NCBI GenBank assembly: GCA_045039925.1
Contig: CP108401.1
Location: forward strand, 1-64,000
Length of the DNA: 64,000 nucleotides
Source of the DNA: Yinghuangia sp045039925
Lineage (GTDB): Bacteria; Actinomycetota; Actinomycetes; Streptomycetales; Streptomycetaceae
Direction of reading: 5' to 3'
The notes under the pieces are model-generated. The model ran no database searches. It saw only the letters and a program-made list of their open reading frames with translations, and was not told the DNA's origin. Shown here piece by piece: positions 22,995 to 33,000 of this stretch (positions are counted from its first letter, which is position 1; every line of letters begins with the position of its first letter). The translations under genes and the position numbers were made by a program.

Positions 22995-23618
22995 ATGCGA
23001 ATCCCCAACGCGGCCCATGACGAACAACCTTGGCGCATCCACGAGTTCGCGCGCGACTTCCGGATCGAGGACGTCTGGTCCCTCCGCGCCCCCGGCGCCG
23101 GCCCCGACGACTTCCCCGTGATGCTCCAGGCGCTCAAAACAGCCTACGACACCCGCAAGGAGCCCCCAGCCGTCCGGTTCCTGCTCGCGGTGCGCTGGAA
23201 GCTCGGCGCCCTGCTCGGCTGGGACACGCCGCAAGCGGGTTTCGGCGAGCGGGTCGCCTCGCTGCGCGACCGCCTCCCACGCGACCTCGCCCAAACCGGG
23301 GACGACGCCACTCCCTGCACCGACCCGTTCACCGAGGTCTACCAGATCGACAACGAGGCAGCCCGAGAACTGGCCAACAAGACCGTCCACAACATCATGC
23401 ACCTGGGCTGGGTGCGCGCCGACGACGGCGAGTACGAACTGCGCATGGTCGCCCTGGTCAAGCCCAACGGACTGTTCGGACGGCTCTACATGGCCTTCAT
23501 CGCGCCGTTCCGCTACATGATCATCTACCCGGCACTGACCCGCCAATGGGAACGCGCCTGGCGAGACCGCGCCGACCTGCTCGCAAATTCAGAACAGGCA
23601 ATTCAAGGCAAAAGGTAG
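22995..23618 (+). CDS. DUF2867-family protein, copy 2
   Basis: 207 residues, very close to copy 1 along its whole length (WRIHEFARDFRIEDVWSLR, CTDPFTEVYQIDNEAARELAN, FIAPFRYMIIYPALTRQWERAW). GAAAGGAA precedes the ATG at 22995. The duplication brackets the oxidoreductase gene, so it probably arose locally. Function is unknown; retention of both copies argues for dosage or paired function such as a heterodimer. Confidence 0.85.
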   Translation: MRIPNAAHDEQPWRIHEFARDFRIEDVWSLRAPGAGPDDFPVMLQALKTAYDTRKEPPAVRFLLAVRWKLGALLGWDTPQAGFGERVASLRDRLPRDLAQTGDDATPCTDPFTEVYQIDNEAARELANKTVHNIMHLGWVRADDGEYELRMVALVKPNGLFGRLYMAFIAPFRYMIIYPALTRQWERAWRDRADLLANSEQAIQGKR

Positions 23619-23712
23619 AGACTTGCGGGTATTGGGAGCCGCGCCGTGGACGTGCCACGCCAACCGTGCACGAGGGCGTCAGGTCCGGACGGCTGTGCCG
23701 TCCTCGTGGCAG

Positions 23713-25131
23713 TTAGTCGGCCGGTGTGGCGTCGGCAGCGTCCGAGTCGCGAATGGTCAGCGCGGCCAGGCTCCCTGCCAGCGCCACCGCTGCGCAGGTC
23801 AGAAACGCCGCTTGGTAGGCACTCTGGTCCATCGGGGTGTCGCTGACGCGTATGCGGGACTCGGAGGGAAGCGCGATCACCAAGGCCGCCAGCGCAACGC
23901 CCAAAGCCGCGCCCAGCTGTCGCACCATGCTGAACAGCGACGACGCTGCCGGGACCCGCAGAGCCTCCACGCGTACGAAAGCTGCCGCCTGCATGGCCAC
24001 CGTCACGTGACCCATGCAGAAACCGGTGGCAAACATAGCCAGAGCGGCCAAAGGCCGTGGCACCTGTCGGTCTACGACGCTGAGCGCGGCCGCGCATATT
24101 GCCATTCCCAGCAGGCCGCCGGCCATCAGCCGCCTGGGTCCTGTCACCGGATAGATGCGGCTGACCGACTGGGAGGCGACGAGCACCCCGACGGCCTCGG
24201 TGCACGTAAGACATCCAGCCTCCAGCGCGGACGCTCCGAGAACGCTCTGTTGCATGAGCGGAAAAGCGAAGAGCGTCCCGTGGAAGGCGGCGGACATTGC
24301 GAGCGCGACAAGGCAGCTACTCGCAAAGAGACGGTCCGCGAACAATCGGAGTTCGAGCAGCGGCTGTGGAATCCGCAACTGCAGTACCACCAGGGAAGTC
24401 AGCAGAAGGAGTCCTGCGGTCAACCCCAAGTACCACCAGTGCCCTCCCCAGTCGCGCGCGGGTGCGCTGGTGAGGGAGTACATCGTCAATCCGATTCCAG
24501 GGACGGCGAGAGCCAGACCAGGGACGTCGAGGCGACGAGACCTCGAAGGCGGGTCATCGGTCGGCAGGGTGGTGGAGCAGAGGACCACGGCTGCCCCCAA
24601 GGGGATGTTTATCAGGAAGATCCAACGCCAGGACAGGTGGTCGACGAACAGGCCTCCCAGCATCGGACCAGCCGCCCCGGCCACGGTTGTGGGGACCATC
24701 AGGAGGCGGGCCGCTGCCACGCGTTCGGTGGCGGTGAAGGTTCGCAGCATCAACGTCGTCCCGGCTGCGGGAATCATGCCCGCGCCCATTCCTTGCAGAA
24801 TTCGACTGGTGACGAGGGACTCAAGGTTTTGTGCGCAACCGCAAAGCAGAGACGCTCCGGTGAACCAGACCAGGGCTGCCAGGAAGACGCGCTTGGCACC
24901 AAACCGATCAATTGTCCAACCGGATACAGGAATACAGACAGAAAAGCTCACCAAATAGGCCACCGTGGCGGAACATACCTGCTGTTCGGTGACACCGAGG
25001 TCTGCGCCGATCGAAGGATTGGCGGTGTTTCCGACGGTGGTGTCGAAGATAATCAGGGAGATAGCCGCCGCGTAGGCTCTCCCGACCGCCCTCTTTCGGC
25101 TGCCCTCACCGGCTGACCGCAATTTGCCCAC
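23713..25131 (-). CDS. MFS transporter, DHA2 (14-helix) drug:proton antiporter type
   Basis: About 472 residues with 14 predicted helices. Motif A is GWTIDRFGAKRVFLAAL; motif C-like GAAGPMLGG lies in helix 5, followed by WRWIFLINIPLGAA, the DHA2 hallmark after helix 6. Such proteins export hydrophobic drugs or metabolites by proton exchange. The start is uncertain: GTG 25131 and TTG 25125 both lie near an AAGG. The longer frame to 25401 is Arg-rich junk. It converges with the DUF2867 gene 95 bases away, and no regulator is adjacent. Confidence 0.88.
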   Translation of the reverse strand: MGKLRSAGEGSRKRAVGRAYAAAISLIIFDTTVGNTANPSIGADLGVTEQQVCSATVAYLVSFSVCIPVSGWTIDRFGAKRVFLAALVWFTGASLLCGCAQNLESLVTSRILQGMGAGMIPAAGTTLMLRTFTATERVAAARLLMVPTTVAGAAGPMLGGLFVDHLSWRWIFLINIPLGAAVVLCSTTLPTDDPPSRSRRLDVPGLALAVPGIGLTMYSLTSAPARDWGGHWWYLGLTAGLLLLTSLVVLQLRIPQPLLELRLFADRLFASSCLVALAMSAAFHGTLFAFPLMQQSVLGASALEAGCLTCTEAVGVLVASQSVSRIYPVTGPRRLMAGGLLGMAICAAALSVVDRQVPRPLAALAMFATGFCMGHVTVAMQAAAFVRVEALRVPAASSLFSMVRQLGAALGVALAALVIALPSESRIRVSDTPMDQSAYQAAFLTCAAVALAGSLAALTIRDSDAADATPAD

Positions 25132-25494
25132 CCTTGCTTGCCCATGCGATTCCAGCAATTCCCGAGAGCCACCGCGGAGGACCGAATGCCTGTGCGACCA
25201 CCCTCGTGGTGATTGACCTCGCGTGGACCCGCTCAGCGGGTCGACGGCGCCGCGCGTTCCTGCAGCACGACCACGCCGCGGGGATCCGCCTGGACGGCGT
25301 CCAGGCCGCGACCGTGCGGCGCTGCACCCGAACTCCCAACGCCGACATGCCCCGCCCAGCGCCATGGCCGACGACCGTGCCGCGAACTCGACGTCGGACA
25401 AGGCCCGTTGAGGAAGGAACTGCCTCCCTGCGCCGGTCGTCGCGAGGCGACGTCTCCGCTGACTTGCCGCCCGACGCCGACGCGATCGCGGCTT
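25132..25494. other. Intergenic region, no supported gene
   Basis: About 360 bases between two minus-strand genes. Open frames lack start signals and family resemblance. It should contain the promoter of the exporter gene. Confidence 0.4.
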
Positions 25495-26244
25495 TCACGT
25501 CGGCTGCGGGCCCCGCTTGGCGAGCAGGGCGATGAGACGTTTCGCTGAGTCACAGGGTGGTGTGGCACGGGTTGCATCTGTGACCACGACCGCAAGGGTG
25601 CCGCCGCCCCACGCGGTGGCCGCGGTGCAGTTGTCAGGCCGGTCCTGCGTGGGAGGCGACAGCTCAAACCGGTGACCTGACTCCGTGTAGGAACTGGGAA
25701 GCGGGCGAGGCGGTCCGCTCCTGACTGCGACGGTCACGTTTATCCAGGTTGAGTTGTCGGTGATGTCCCGGACGCGTCGCGCCCCTTCGGTGATCGCTGC
25801 GGAGATCTTCGCGGGGTCGCCCCCGAGGTCGCTGTCGTCGGGTGGCGGCGGCGGGGTGTAGCCGGCCATGAACTGCCAGCTCATCCAGCTGCAGGCACTG
25901 TCCCAACCCTCGAGGTCCTTGGGTTTGGAGTGTGCGGGGCCGAGCTTTTGAAGGTCGGCGTCGGTGAGCATTGCGCACACATCTGTCGGAGCGAGAGTGG
26001 TCGGTGTCGGAGTGGAGGCCGCCGACGATCTGGGGGTTGGCGTGCTCGACTCCTGGCCCGAAGCACCGGCGGCGTCCCCGGCAGGCGGTTGCCCGCCGCT
26101 TGTTGTCTCCTCCACCGCCCCGGTGCCCGCGGGCAACGCTGCGGAGCTTTCGCTGTCCGTACACGCCGACAGAAGCAGAAGCGCCGAACAAGTGGCCCCG
26201 AGGAGGCGACGCTCCAGAGAGCTGCGACTGCGTTGCCCGGTCAT
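25495..26244 (-). CDS. DUF3558-type lipoprotein
   Basis: 249 residues. Signal LLGATCSALLLLSAC has lipobox LSAC, then a Thr/Ser/Pro linker. The mature domain begins near DVCAMLTDADLQKLGP, the typical DUF3558 opening, and has conserved Cys pairs (DSACSWM, DNCTAAT, PPCDSAKRL) and WINVTVAVR. DUF3558 lipoproteins are surface proteins of unknown function, common in actinomycetes. ATG 26244 lacks an obvious ribosome site, so the start is moderately certain. Confidence 0.8.
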   Translation of the reverse strand: MTGQRSRSSLERRLLGATCSALLLLSACTDSESSAALPAGTGAVEETTSGGQPPAGDAAGASGQESSTPTPRSSAASTPTPTTLAPTDVCAMLTDADLQKLGPAHSKPKDLEGWDSACSWMSWQFMAGYTPPPPPDDSDLGGDPAKISAAITEGARRVRDITDNSTWINVTVAVRSGPPRPLPSSYTESGHRFELSPPTQDRPDNCTAATAWGGGTLAVVVTDATRATPPCDSAKRLIALLAKRGPQPT

Positions 26245-26304
26245 TGCAGCATGTTCGGCTGGTCGGCTGCGGATTGGCTCGGAGGAACGCGCCTACTCCG
26301 CTCG

Positions 26305-26450
26305 CGCTGAACCCCACCGGCGGCGCTGCGTCTTGGAGTCTCGTCGAGGCGGAGCGGTACGGGCCGGCGACCTCCTCGGAAGGGCGGTCTCAAACACCGA
26401 CAGCGCCTGGCCGAACTTCATGGCGCCGCCCTTGAGTTCACCGGGCGCCC
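26305..26450 (-). pseudogene. Duplicated fragment of the ABC1 kinase gene at 44092
   Basis: About 145 bases match the ABC1 kinase gene region near 45118-45255, almost identically over 26390-26447 (encoding ELKGGAMKFGQALSVFE). The surrounding kinase sequence is missing on both sides, so it is a dead fragment. It sits between a DUF3558 lipoprotein and a membrane protein gene, both on the same strand. Confidence 0.8.
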
Positions 26451-26486
26451 TGGGACCTTCGCGGATCCCGGGCCTCTTGCCGGCTC

Positions 26487-27047
26487 TCAGCGTGAGGCGC
26501 GGCGGCGTTTGTAGTAAGCGACGGTGACGATGGCAAGCAGCGGACCCCAGGCGAGGAGCGGCAGGTAGGCGAGGGTCAGCGCCACCTCCGCCGGACCGCT
26601 CTGCGGGAACACGCAGGATTTGTCCTGTGACGGGTTCTCGATATCGAGGACGGTGATCGCGACCTGCCAGAGCGACGTCGAACCGAGGAACAACACCCCG
26701 AAGGCTGCCGGTATCACGGCGCCGAGCACCGGGACCTGCCGCCCACCGACGCCGGGTATCCACCTGGGGAAGACCTCTCCCCAGCGCTGCACGAGGCCGA
26801 AGGTGAGGAACGCGGCTCCCATCGACAGCAGCGACAGCGCGATGATGTAGAGGTTTTCGCCGAAGCCTGCCGTGTAGGTGCCGGTGCTCAGCTCCGGGTC
26901 GCACACCGGCCCGGTGAAGGCGACCTTGAAGCGGAACAACGACGACGGCAGAACGAGAAAGGGAACGACATACGCGGCGATCTTGACCCGTCGGGATACC
27001 TGCGGTCCGACTTCGCGGTTTGTCTCCCGTACGTCGGCCGATGTCAT
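26487..27047 (-). CDS. Polytopic membrane protein, RWGxVFPxW family member B
   Basis: 186 residues from ATG 27047, with four hydrophobic helices (AAYVVPFLVLPSSLFRF, NLYIIALSLLSMGAAFLTFGLV, VLGAVIPAAFGVLFLG, WGPLLAIVTVAYY). The conserved loop RWGEVFPRWIPGVGGRQVPVLGAVIP matches member A at 17191. The C-terminus is KRRRASR, cytoplasmic. Function is unknown. It differs from A in having half the helices, so it may represent the core unit of the family. Confidence 0.75.
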   Translation of the reverse strand: MTSADVRETNREVGPQVSRRVKIAAYVVPFLVLPSSLFRFKVAFTGPVCDPELSTGTYTAGFGENLYIIALSLLSMGAAFLTFGLVQRWGEVFPRWIPGVGGRQVPVLGAVIPAAFGVLFLGSTSLWQVAITVLDIENPSQDKSCVFPQSGPAEVALTLAYLPLLAWGPLLAIVTVAYYKRRRASR

Positions 27048-27804
27048 CGGCTCACCGCCGCGTCCGGCCGCTGGACGATCGAGCGGTCGTGCCACCCGGG
27101 CCCCGCAGCAGCCGATCGCCAACTGGGTTGATATTGCGGATCCTTGGGAACCGTGCCCAGCACATGGTCACGGCCGTCCTGTCTTTTACGCGATTGGGAC
27201 ATGTTCGTCCATCCGGCCTTGTCAGTGCGATCAACGACAGATTGATTGGGGTCGACCGCTCCGGGGCCGGGTTCCCCGCCACCGCCCAGGCTCCGCAGTC
27301 CAGGACCCGACCTCGCGCCGATCGGTCGGCGATTCCCGCGGCAGCCGAATGCATTTCAGGCATGTCGCCCAGCGCCCGGCGGCTCACGCCGACGCGAGTG
27401 GGCCGGACGAGGGGCCCCCACAGCTGGTGCCCTTTCCGACTCGCGCAAGCGGTGCACGGCTGCGGCCCCCGTGCTCGCAGCATACCATGCTTCATGGTAT
27501 GTAGGCGCCCCGTCGGCGTACCCGGCTGAGGCCGGGGCCGGCCCGACAAGCGCAAGGCGCTGTGGAGGCAGACCGGGTACCGGGCGACGGGCTCCAACCT
27601 GAGGTCAACGAGGAGATGTGGCTCTGCAGGACCGTAGAGCTGCGTGTCGGCGGTGGCGTCGTGGCGGATGGCGGCTTCTTACCTGGCGGGATGCCCTGCC
27701 GTTCCGTTGACTGGGCCGACATGGACGCACAGGAACGCCCTCGCCGATGCGGGGAAGCAGACGATGCCGCTGCTGCCTTGGACGCCGGGAGCGGGCGGGC
27801 TCGG
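27048..27804. other. Intergenic region with a regulatory palindrome
   Basis: About 750 bases between divergent genes. Apart from the TACCAT palindrome at 27481-27501 no feature is recognised. Part of the right end could belong to the next gene if its start is further upstream (ATG 27721). Confidence 0.4.
27481..27501. promoter_or_regulatory. Palindromic site, TACCAT-N5-ATGGTA type (site 1)
   Basis: Nine-base arms CATACCATG and CATGGTATG around CTT form a perfect palindrome in otherwise GC-rich DNA. The inner 17 bases (27483-27499) match two further sites at 45632 and 58605. The form suggests a dimeric repressor operator. The genes on either side start about 430 bases left and 300 or fewer bases right. 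Confidence 0.6.
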
Positions 27805-28353
27805 ATGCCAAGGGCGTCCTATGCGGCTGCGGCGCACGTCGGGGGTGACGCCGCCCCCGGACGCGGATACCGGGGTCGGGGATCCGTTCGGCCAAGTTCT
27901 TCGCGAGTCTTTCGTATCGCCCTTGCGGCCGCAGTCGTTGTGGCAGTCCTCTGCGCCACGTACGCCGTGGCGGGGTACGAAAACGACGACCGTGGCGCGC
28001 GCAAGACTGCGGACGCCCTGTCGTTCGCGGGAATTGTGCTGCCTGAGGGAGCACGCGTCCTCGCCGTACACAGCGACCGGGGCATCGACACGCGTTACAC
28101 GCTGGCCATCGCGGTGGACCCCGCCAAGGTGACCGAATTGCTTCTCCGTTCACGGTTCCAGAACCCGCTGGCGCACGACCCGTCGTTCGCGTTGAAGGTG
28201 GCAGATGGATACCGCTTGGCGGAGGGCGCTCTATCGACATACGACGAACTTCCCCCTGACCACGACCGCCCCTATACGGTGTTTCGTCGTGTCGCGGTGG
28301 ACGGGTCGGTACCCGAACACACCCTGGTTCATATATCTGCATTCAATACGTGA
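27805..28353 (+). CDS. Single-pass membrane protein, hypothetical
   Basis: 182 residues if started at ATG 27805; ATG 27721 is an equal alternative because neither has a strong ribosome site. One membrane helix (VFRIALAAAVVVAVLCATYAVAG) separates a basic N-terminus from an extracytoplasmic domain with LSFAGIVLPEGARVLAVHSDRGID and YTLAIAVDPAKVTELLLRSRF. The outer domain looks like a small alpha/beta fold seen in many streptomycete hypothetical proteins. No known function. Confidence 0.65.
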   Translation: MPRASYAAAAHVGGDAAPGRGYRGRGSVRPSSSRVFRIALAAAVVVAVLCATYAVAGYENDDRGARKTADALSFAGIVLPEGARVLAVHSDRGIDTRYTLAIAVDPAKVTELLLRSRFQNPLAHDPSFALKVADGYRLAEGALSTYDELPPDHDRPYTVFRRVAVDGSVPEHTLVHISAFNT

Positions 28354-28459
28354 CAAGACCGGCCGGGCGGATTCACCGCCGCACCACATGACCGACGGCG
28401 TGGCCGAACGCCGCGGGCATTACCCGTAGCAGGCACCGCAACACTCAGGAGTGTCCACG

Positions 28460-28861
28460 ATGCTGACCGTGCTCCCGATCAGGTACGTCGCCGATGTCGA
28501 GGCATCGCGCAAGTTCTACGCAGGCCTTGGCCTGGTGTTCCAGGCCGAACTCAGCGTCGACGTATGGGCGCAACTCACCGCGGACGCCGGTGCCGTGGGG
28601 ATCCACGACGCGGCCGTTTCCAAGGGCAAGGCGCCCGGCACGGTCGAGCTGGGACTCGCCACCGACGAAAAACTTGAGGACGTCGCACAGCGGCTCGATC
28701 AGGCCGGCTACGCCTACGAACTGGTACCCGAGGACTTCGGGCGAAGCATCCGGGTCACCGACCCCGACGGCGTCGTCGTGCAGATCCAGGAGATCGACCC
28801 GGAGACCGTCCGCGCCTCGGCAGCCGCGCTGCACGACCACGACGGAAGCGAACACGGCTGA
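28460..28861 (+). CDS. VOC-family (glyoxalase/bleomycin-resistance fold) protein
   Basis: 133 residues. The start ATG 28460 has AGGAG at 28447-28451. Features: LPIRYVADVEASRKFYAGLGLVFQ at the N-terminus and DFGRSIRVTDPDGVVVQIQEID at the C-terminus, the two beta-alpha-beta-beta-beta halves of the VOC fold. Metal-ligand positions look only partly conserved, so a binding rather than catalytic role is possible. Members include glyoxalases, dioxygenases and antibiotic-binding proteins; the ligand is unknown. Confidence 0.88.
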   Translation: MLTVLPIRYVADVEASRKFYAGLGLVFQAELSVDVWAQLTADAGAVGIHDAAVSKGKAPGTVELGLATDEKLEDVAQRLDQAGYAYELVPEDFGRSIRVTDPDGVVVQIQEIDPETVRASAAALHDHDGSEHG

Positions 28862-29165
28862 GCAACAGGCGTGATCTCGCCAACGCTCGGTGAACCCCTC
28901 CTCGGTCAACCGCCGGGCGCGCTCCGGGGACAGGTAGTCATCGGCCCAGCCCGGCCGCGATGTGGTGTACCGCCTCCGGTAGTCCGGACGCGGGTTCGAC
29001 AACACCAGCCTGGCCACGACGACGATTGCAGCACCCGTGCGCGCCCGCCGACACGCCGGCGCCGCTCCGGCCTTCGCGTGGCCGGCCTCCACGTTCATCC
29101 ACGGATGTTCAGTGCGGCCGTCAAAGGGCCGCAGACTTTACGAGGAAAAGGCGAACAACGGTGAC
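28862..29165. other. Intergenic region; possible short coding remnant
   Basis: The minus strand reads RPGWADDYLSPERARRLTEEGFTERW, which looks protein-like, but it has no start or stop consistent with a gene and overlaps nothing known. It is probably a remnant. Confidence 0.3.
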
Positions 29166-29531
29166 TCAACAGGAAACGCACGCGGAGAGGAAGCTGTACG
29201 CCTGGAATCCCATATTGGAGCTTTCGGAATTCGCGACGACCGCGCGCGGCTGACCGGTGCAATTGTTTCCGGAATAAAAGTACCCCTCTTGACTGCGATG
29301 CGCGAACGACCGCACCCCGTTTCCGCCAATTGCGTAGCAGCCGTTGGCAAGGTGGGGGTTGAATGAATAGGGTCCGCTGAAATTTGCTCCGGACCACCAG
29401 CAAGAGGCTTGCGCACACCGGCTCGCCTCCACCTGCGTGCTCGTCGCCGCTGCCGTACCGCCGCCGGCGGTCCCCACAAGCAATGCGGCCGACAAGGCCG
29501 CTGTCGCCGACAAGCGAGAAAAGATGGCCAT
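29166..29531 (-). CDS. Secreted peptidase inhibitor I36-like protein, copy 1
   Basis: 121 residues. A signal peptide (IFSRLSATAALSAALLVGTAGGGTAAA) is followed by a small domain with six Cys (RCAQASCWWSGANFSGPYSF, NGCYAIGGNGVRSF, YSGNNCTG and CVSC). This pattern, and the C/W/Y-rich crystallin-like motif, match the family I36 of Streptomyces metalloproteinase inhibitors and related secreted proteins. Upstream DNA (29540-29690) is A/T-rich, probably its promoter. A second copy is at 55092. Confidence 0.8.
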   Translation of the reverse strand: MAIFSRLSATAALSAALLVGTAGGGTAAATSTQVEASRCAQASCWWSGANFSGPYSFNPHLANGCYAIGGNGVRSFAHRSQEGYFYSGNNCTGQPRAVVANSESSNMGFQAYSFLSACVSC

Positions 29532-30096
29532 GAGTTATCACCATTCTCGATCGGAGCACCAAGCAAAAGAAGTACACGAGTCAGCAAATCACCCCCCTTA
29601 TGGAAATGATTGCAAAAAGATGCCAGATTGTTGAATTTGAAACAGGGATTTGCCTCTTATATTCCGGATGCGGATTTTGCGAGCTCGCCAGGACGACACG
29701 CCGTGTTCGATTGTCGAAGCGTGGACCGGCCGCCCGCGATCCTCGTCAGGGTCGTCGCCACGCCCAATCCAATGCCCGCCGCCGCGACCGTTACCCCAGT
29801 CCAAGAAGTGGTGCGAGGCGCGGAACGCCTCGCTGCTCAGGTAGGTCTCCAGTCGCCTTCTTGCCTGTGAGCTGCGCCGCCGAACGTGTTGGTCAGGTCG
29901 CGGTGCCGGACGCTGGAGGGCCATGCGGTGTGCACCTGTGGAACCGCTTCGTGCCGTGCGCCAGGGCGGGCGTTGGTGGGCCGGCCCGGGCTGCCGTCCA
30001 CGGCAGTGCCTTGTGCAGGGACGACGTGGAACGGCCGACCGACCCAGGCCAGGCTGGTCGACCCCGCCGGGCGCGTGGGCGGCGTGACCCCTTCGG
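29532..30096. other. A/T-richer intergenic region, no gene
   Basis: Bases 29540-29690 are clearly richer in A/T than the rest of the window (for example GATTGCAAAAAGATGCC and TTGAATTTGAAACAGG). They probably contain the promoter of the I36 gene and may be a silencing target for Lsr2. Nothing coding is supported in the remainder. Confidence 0.45.
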
Positions 30097-33000
30097 GTGA
30101 TGGCTGACCAAGATCGTCCGCACCTACGGTGGTTGACTATGTCGATCCCTTGGGGAATGGGCGGTCGCGGGCGCCTGTTCCGGTTGGCCGTGGTTTGCCT
30201 GACGCTGCTCGGTGTCCTGGGCACTGTGGCCTACGACCTGGGCCGCCGAACCGCAGGCGCGTCAGCGGCCACCGCCGGATCGCCCGGGGACGGGGAGGAC
30301 CTGGTGTGGACGACTGCCGGCGATGAGCGCGGGTTCCACCTGTTGGTGGCACGTGGGCGCGACGGACATGTCTGGCGCACCCTGGCCTCGCTGTCCGAAC
30401 CGGGTTTGGAGGCCGATCTGTGGATCGGCAACGCCTGTCTGACCGCGTCGGGACGGCGCCTGGTCGTGGTCTACGCGCCGCGTTCGTTCACGAATCGGGC
30501 CGAGTTGTTCCTGCGGGGCGGGTTCACGGCCGTTGTGGACACCGAGACGGGCGCGGTGCTCAAGCTGCCGGTGCAGTCGGCGCTGGCGTACTACAACCCC
30601 GGTTGCGGGGCCGGGGAGGACGCGGTCCTCACCCAGGCCGGCGACGAGGACCTGGGGCGGACCCGGCTGATTCCGGTCCGGACCGCGGCCGGAACGCTGG
30701 GCACCCCGGTGGTCACTCCAGGCCAGGTCACGTCCGCGGTGCCTACGCCTGACGGGATCGTCGCGGCAAGCGGCGAACGGGTCGTGCGCCTGGACCGCGA
30801 CGGAACGCAGCGCACCCTCGCACGGTCCACCGGCACCCCGGTCGACCTGCACCCCGACGCCCAGGGTGGGGTGTGGTTCATGGACCACACCGACGACCGG
30901 GCCCGGGTGCGGCGCCACCACGCGGGCGCCACCCAGTCGTACGCGCTCGGCCGCACCGGTGAGGTGGGCATCTCCGCGGGCGGGAACGGCACGGTGTTCT
31001 TGACCGGCTCGGCACCCGAACGGCCCCGGCAGGCCGCGGAGCCCGGCAGACGCCCGGCCGCCCTGCCGCCCACGGCAAAAGCCCTGGCGGCACCGGCCGG
31101 AGCCACGGTGTCGACCACGGGGACGGTCGCGGTGACCGGCACCGCGCCGACCGCTCAGACCGATCCGACCAGGGGCACCCGGATCACGCTGCTGACCACC
31201 GCCACGGGGCGGCAGGACGGGACGGTCGTGTCCCCCGCACCGCCGCTCCGCCCTGCCGAGGGCCGCACACTGAGCCCGAACCTGGTCCACCGCGGGCCGG
31301 ACGCGCAGAGCCGCACGACCGGCAGCCCCCACGACCCGATCGACCCGGACCACTCCTGCTCGGTGCCCCGCGGCGATGTGCGCACGCAGGTCTACCAGCC
31401 GACCGTGCACCAGATCGAGTGGGCGGTGGACATGCTCGCCCAGGGCGCGCTCGACCTCCGGCGCCCGGCGAACTGGAAGGGTTCGGGGCTGCCTGCGTAC
31501 CGGCCCGTCGACATGTTCCCGCCGATCCCGCTCACCGGCGGAGGGGACATCCCCGCGCAGATCCTGCTCGGCATCACCGCGCAGGAGTCGAACATGTGGC
31601 AGGCGTCCCGGCACACCGTCGAAGGTCTGGCCGGCAACCCGCTGATCGGCAACTACTACGGCATCCCCTCCAAACTCGCCAACCAGGAGAGTGAATGGGA
31701 TGTCGACTGGGGACACGCCGACTGCGGCTACGGCGTCACCCAGGTCACCGACGGGATGCGCCGACCCGGGATGACCAAGCCGGGAGAGACCGCGCTGCCA
31801 CCCGAGCAGCAGCGCGCGATCGCCGTCGACTACGCCGCGAACATCACCGCGGGCGCGCAGATCCTCGCCGCCAAATGGAACCAGCTCGCCGCGGCCGGGA
31901 TGAGGGTCAACGACGGCGATCCCGCACGGATCGAGAACTGGTTCATGGCGGTGTGGGCGTACAACAGCGGCTTCCACCCCAAGCAGGCCGAGGGGCAGCC
32001 GTGGGGGCTGGGGTGGACGAACAACCCGGCGAACGCCCACTATCCGTGGACCCGGAAGGCGTTCCTCGACGGCAGCCCCGGCGACGCCGCCCGGCCGCAG
32101 GAGTGGCCGTACCCGGAGAAGGTGATGGGCTGGGCGGCGCACTCCATCGGCAAGCCCGGCGGCCGCGGCGGCGTCGGGTTCCAGCCTGCGTACTGGAACG
32201 GCTCCGACGGCGGCGTCGCCAACCGGTGGCTGGTCAAGCCGCCGACCAACCTGTTTTGCACGGTCCGGGACAACGACTGCGACCCCACGCGGGAGTTCGT
32301 GCCGGACGACCCCTCGGTGCTGCCCACGCGGCCGGGCGAGAAGCCGGAGCCGCCCAGCCACTGCGGGCACGTGAACCCGGCCACCGGGAAGTACGACCTG
32401 AAGTGCTGGTGGCACTCCCCCGCCGAGTGGAAGCTCAACTGCCAGTACGAGTGCGGCAACGAGAAGATCCGCTTCGATGCGGGGGTGCACGCCAACCCGC
32501 CCGACGTCTCCGTGCACCAGGTCAACTGCCAGACCGAGGACCTGCCGCGGGACGTGCTGGTGGTCGACGATGTCCCCGCCGACGTCCCCGCAGTCACCCC
32601 GACGCCGTGCCCACGGCGCAGCGACGGCACCTTCACGCTGGACTTCGCCAAGGACGGAAAGACCGGCGACTACCTGTCGAAGGTGGACCTGCACCAGGTC
32701 GGCGGCGGCTTCGGAGGGCACTTCTGGTTCACCCACACCCGCGAGGGCGGGCCGCCCGAGAGCACCGGTGAACGCCTGAAGGTCACCGGGCGCTGGGAAC
32801 CGAACCGCCCGCTGCACGGCTGGGTGCGGGTGATGGTGCACATGCCGAACCATGGGGCGCACACCCAGCAGGCCGCATACACCGTGCACACCGCCGACGG
32901 GCCCGAACGGCGCACCTTGCTCCAGCGCATCGAGGAGAACCGGTGGGTCCCCCTCGGTGCCTTCCGCTTCGACGGCGTCCCCCGCGTCGAACTCACCTCG

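Noticed and set aside
26293..26904. A second gene in another frame overlapping the membrane protein at 26487
   Set aside because: Only the KxGQ fragment copied from the ABC1 kinase is meaningful; the rest is a shadow of the membrane gene.
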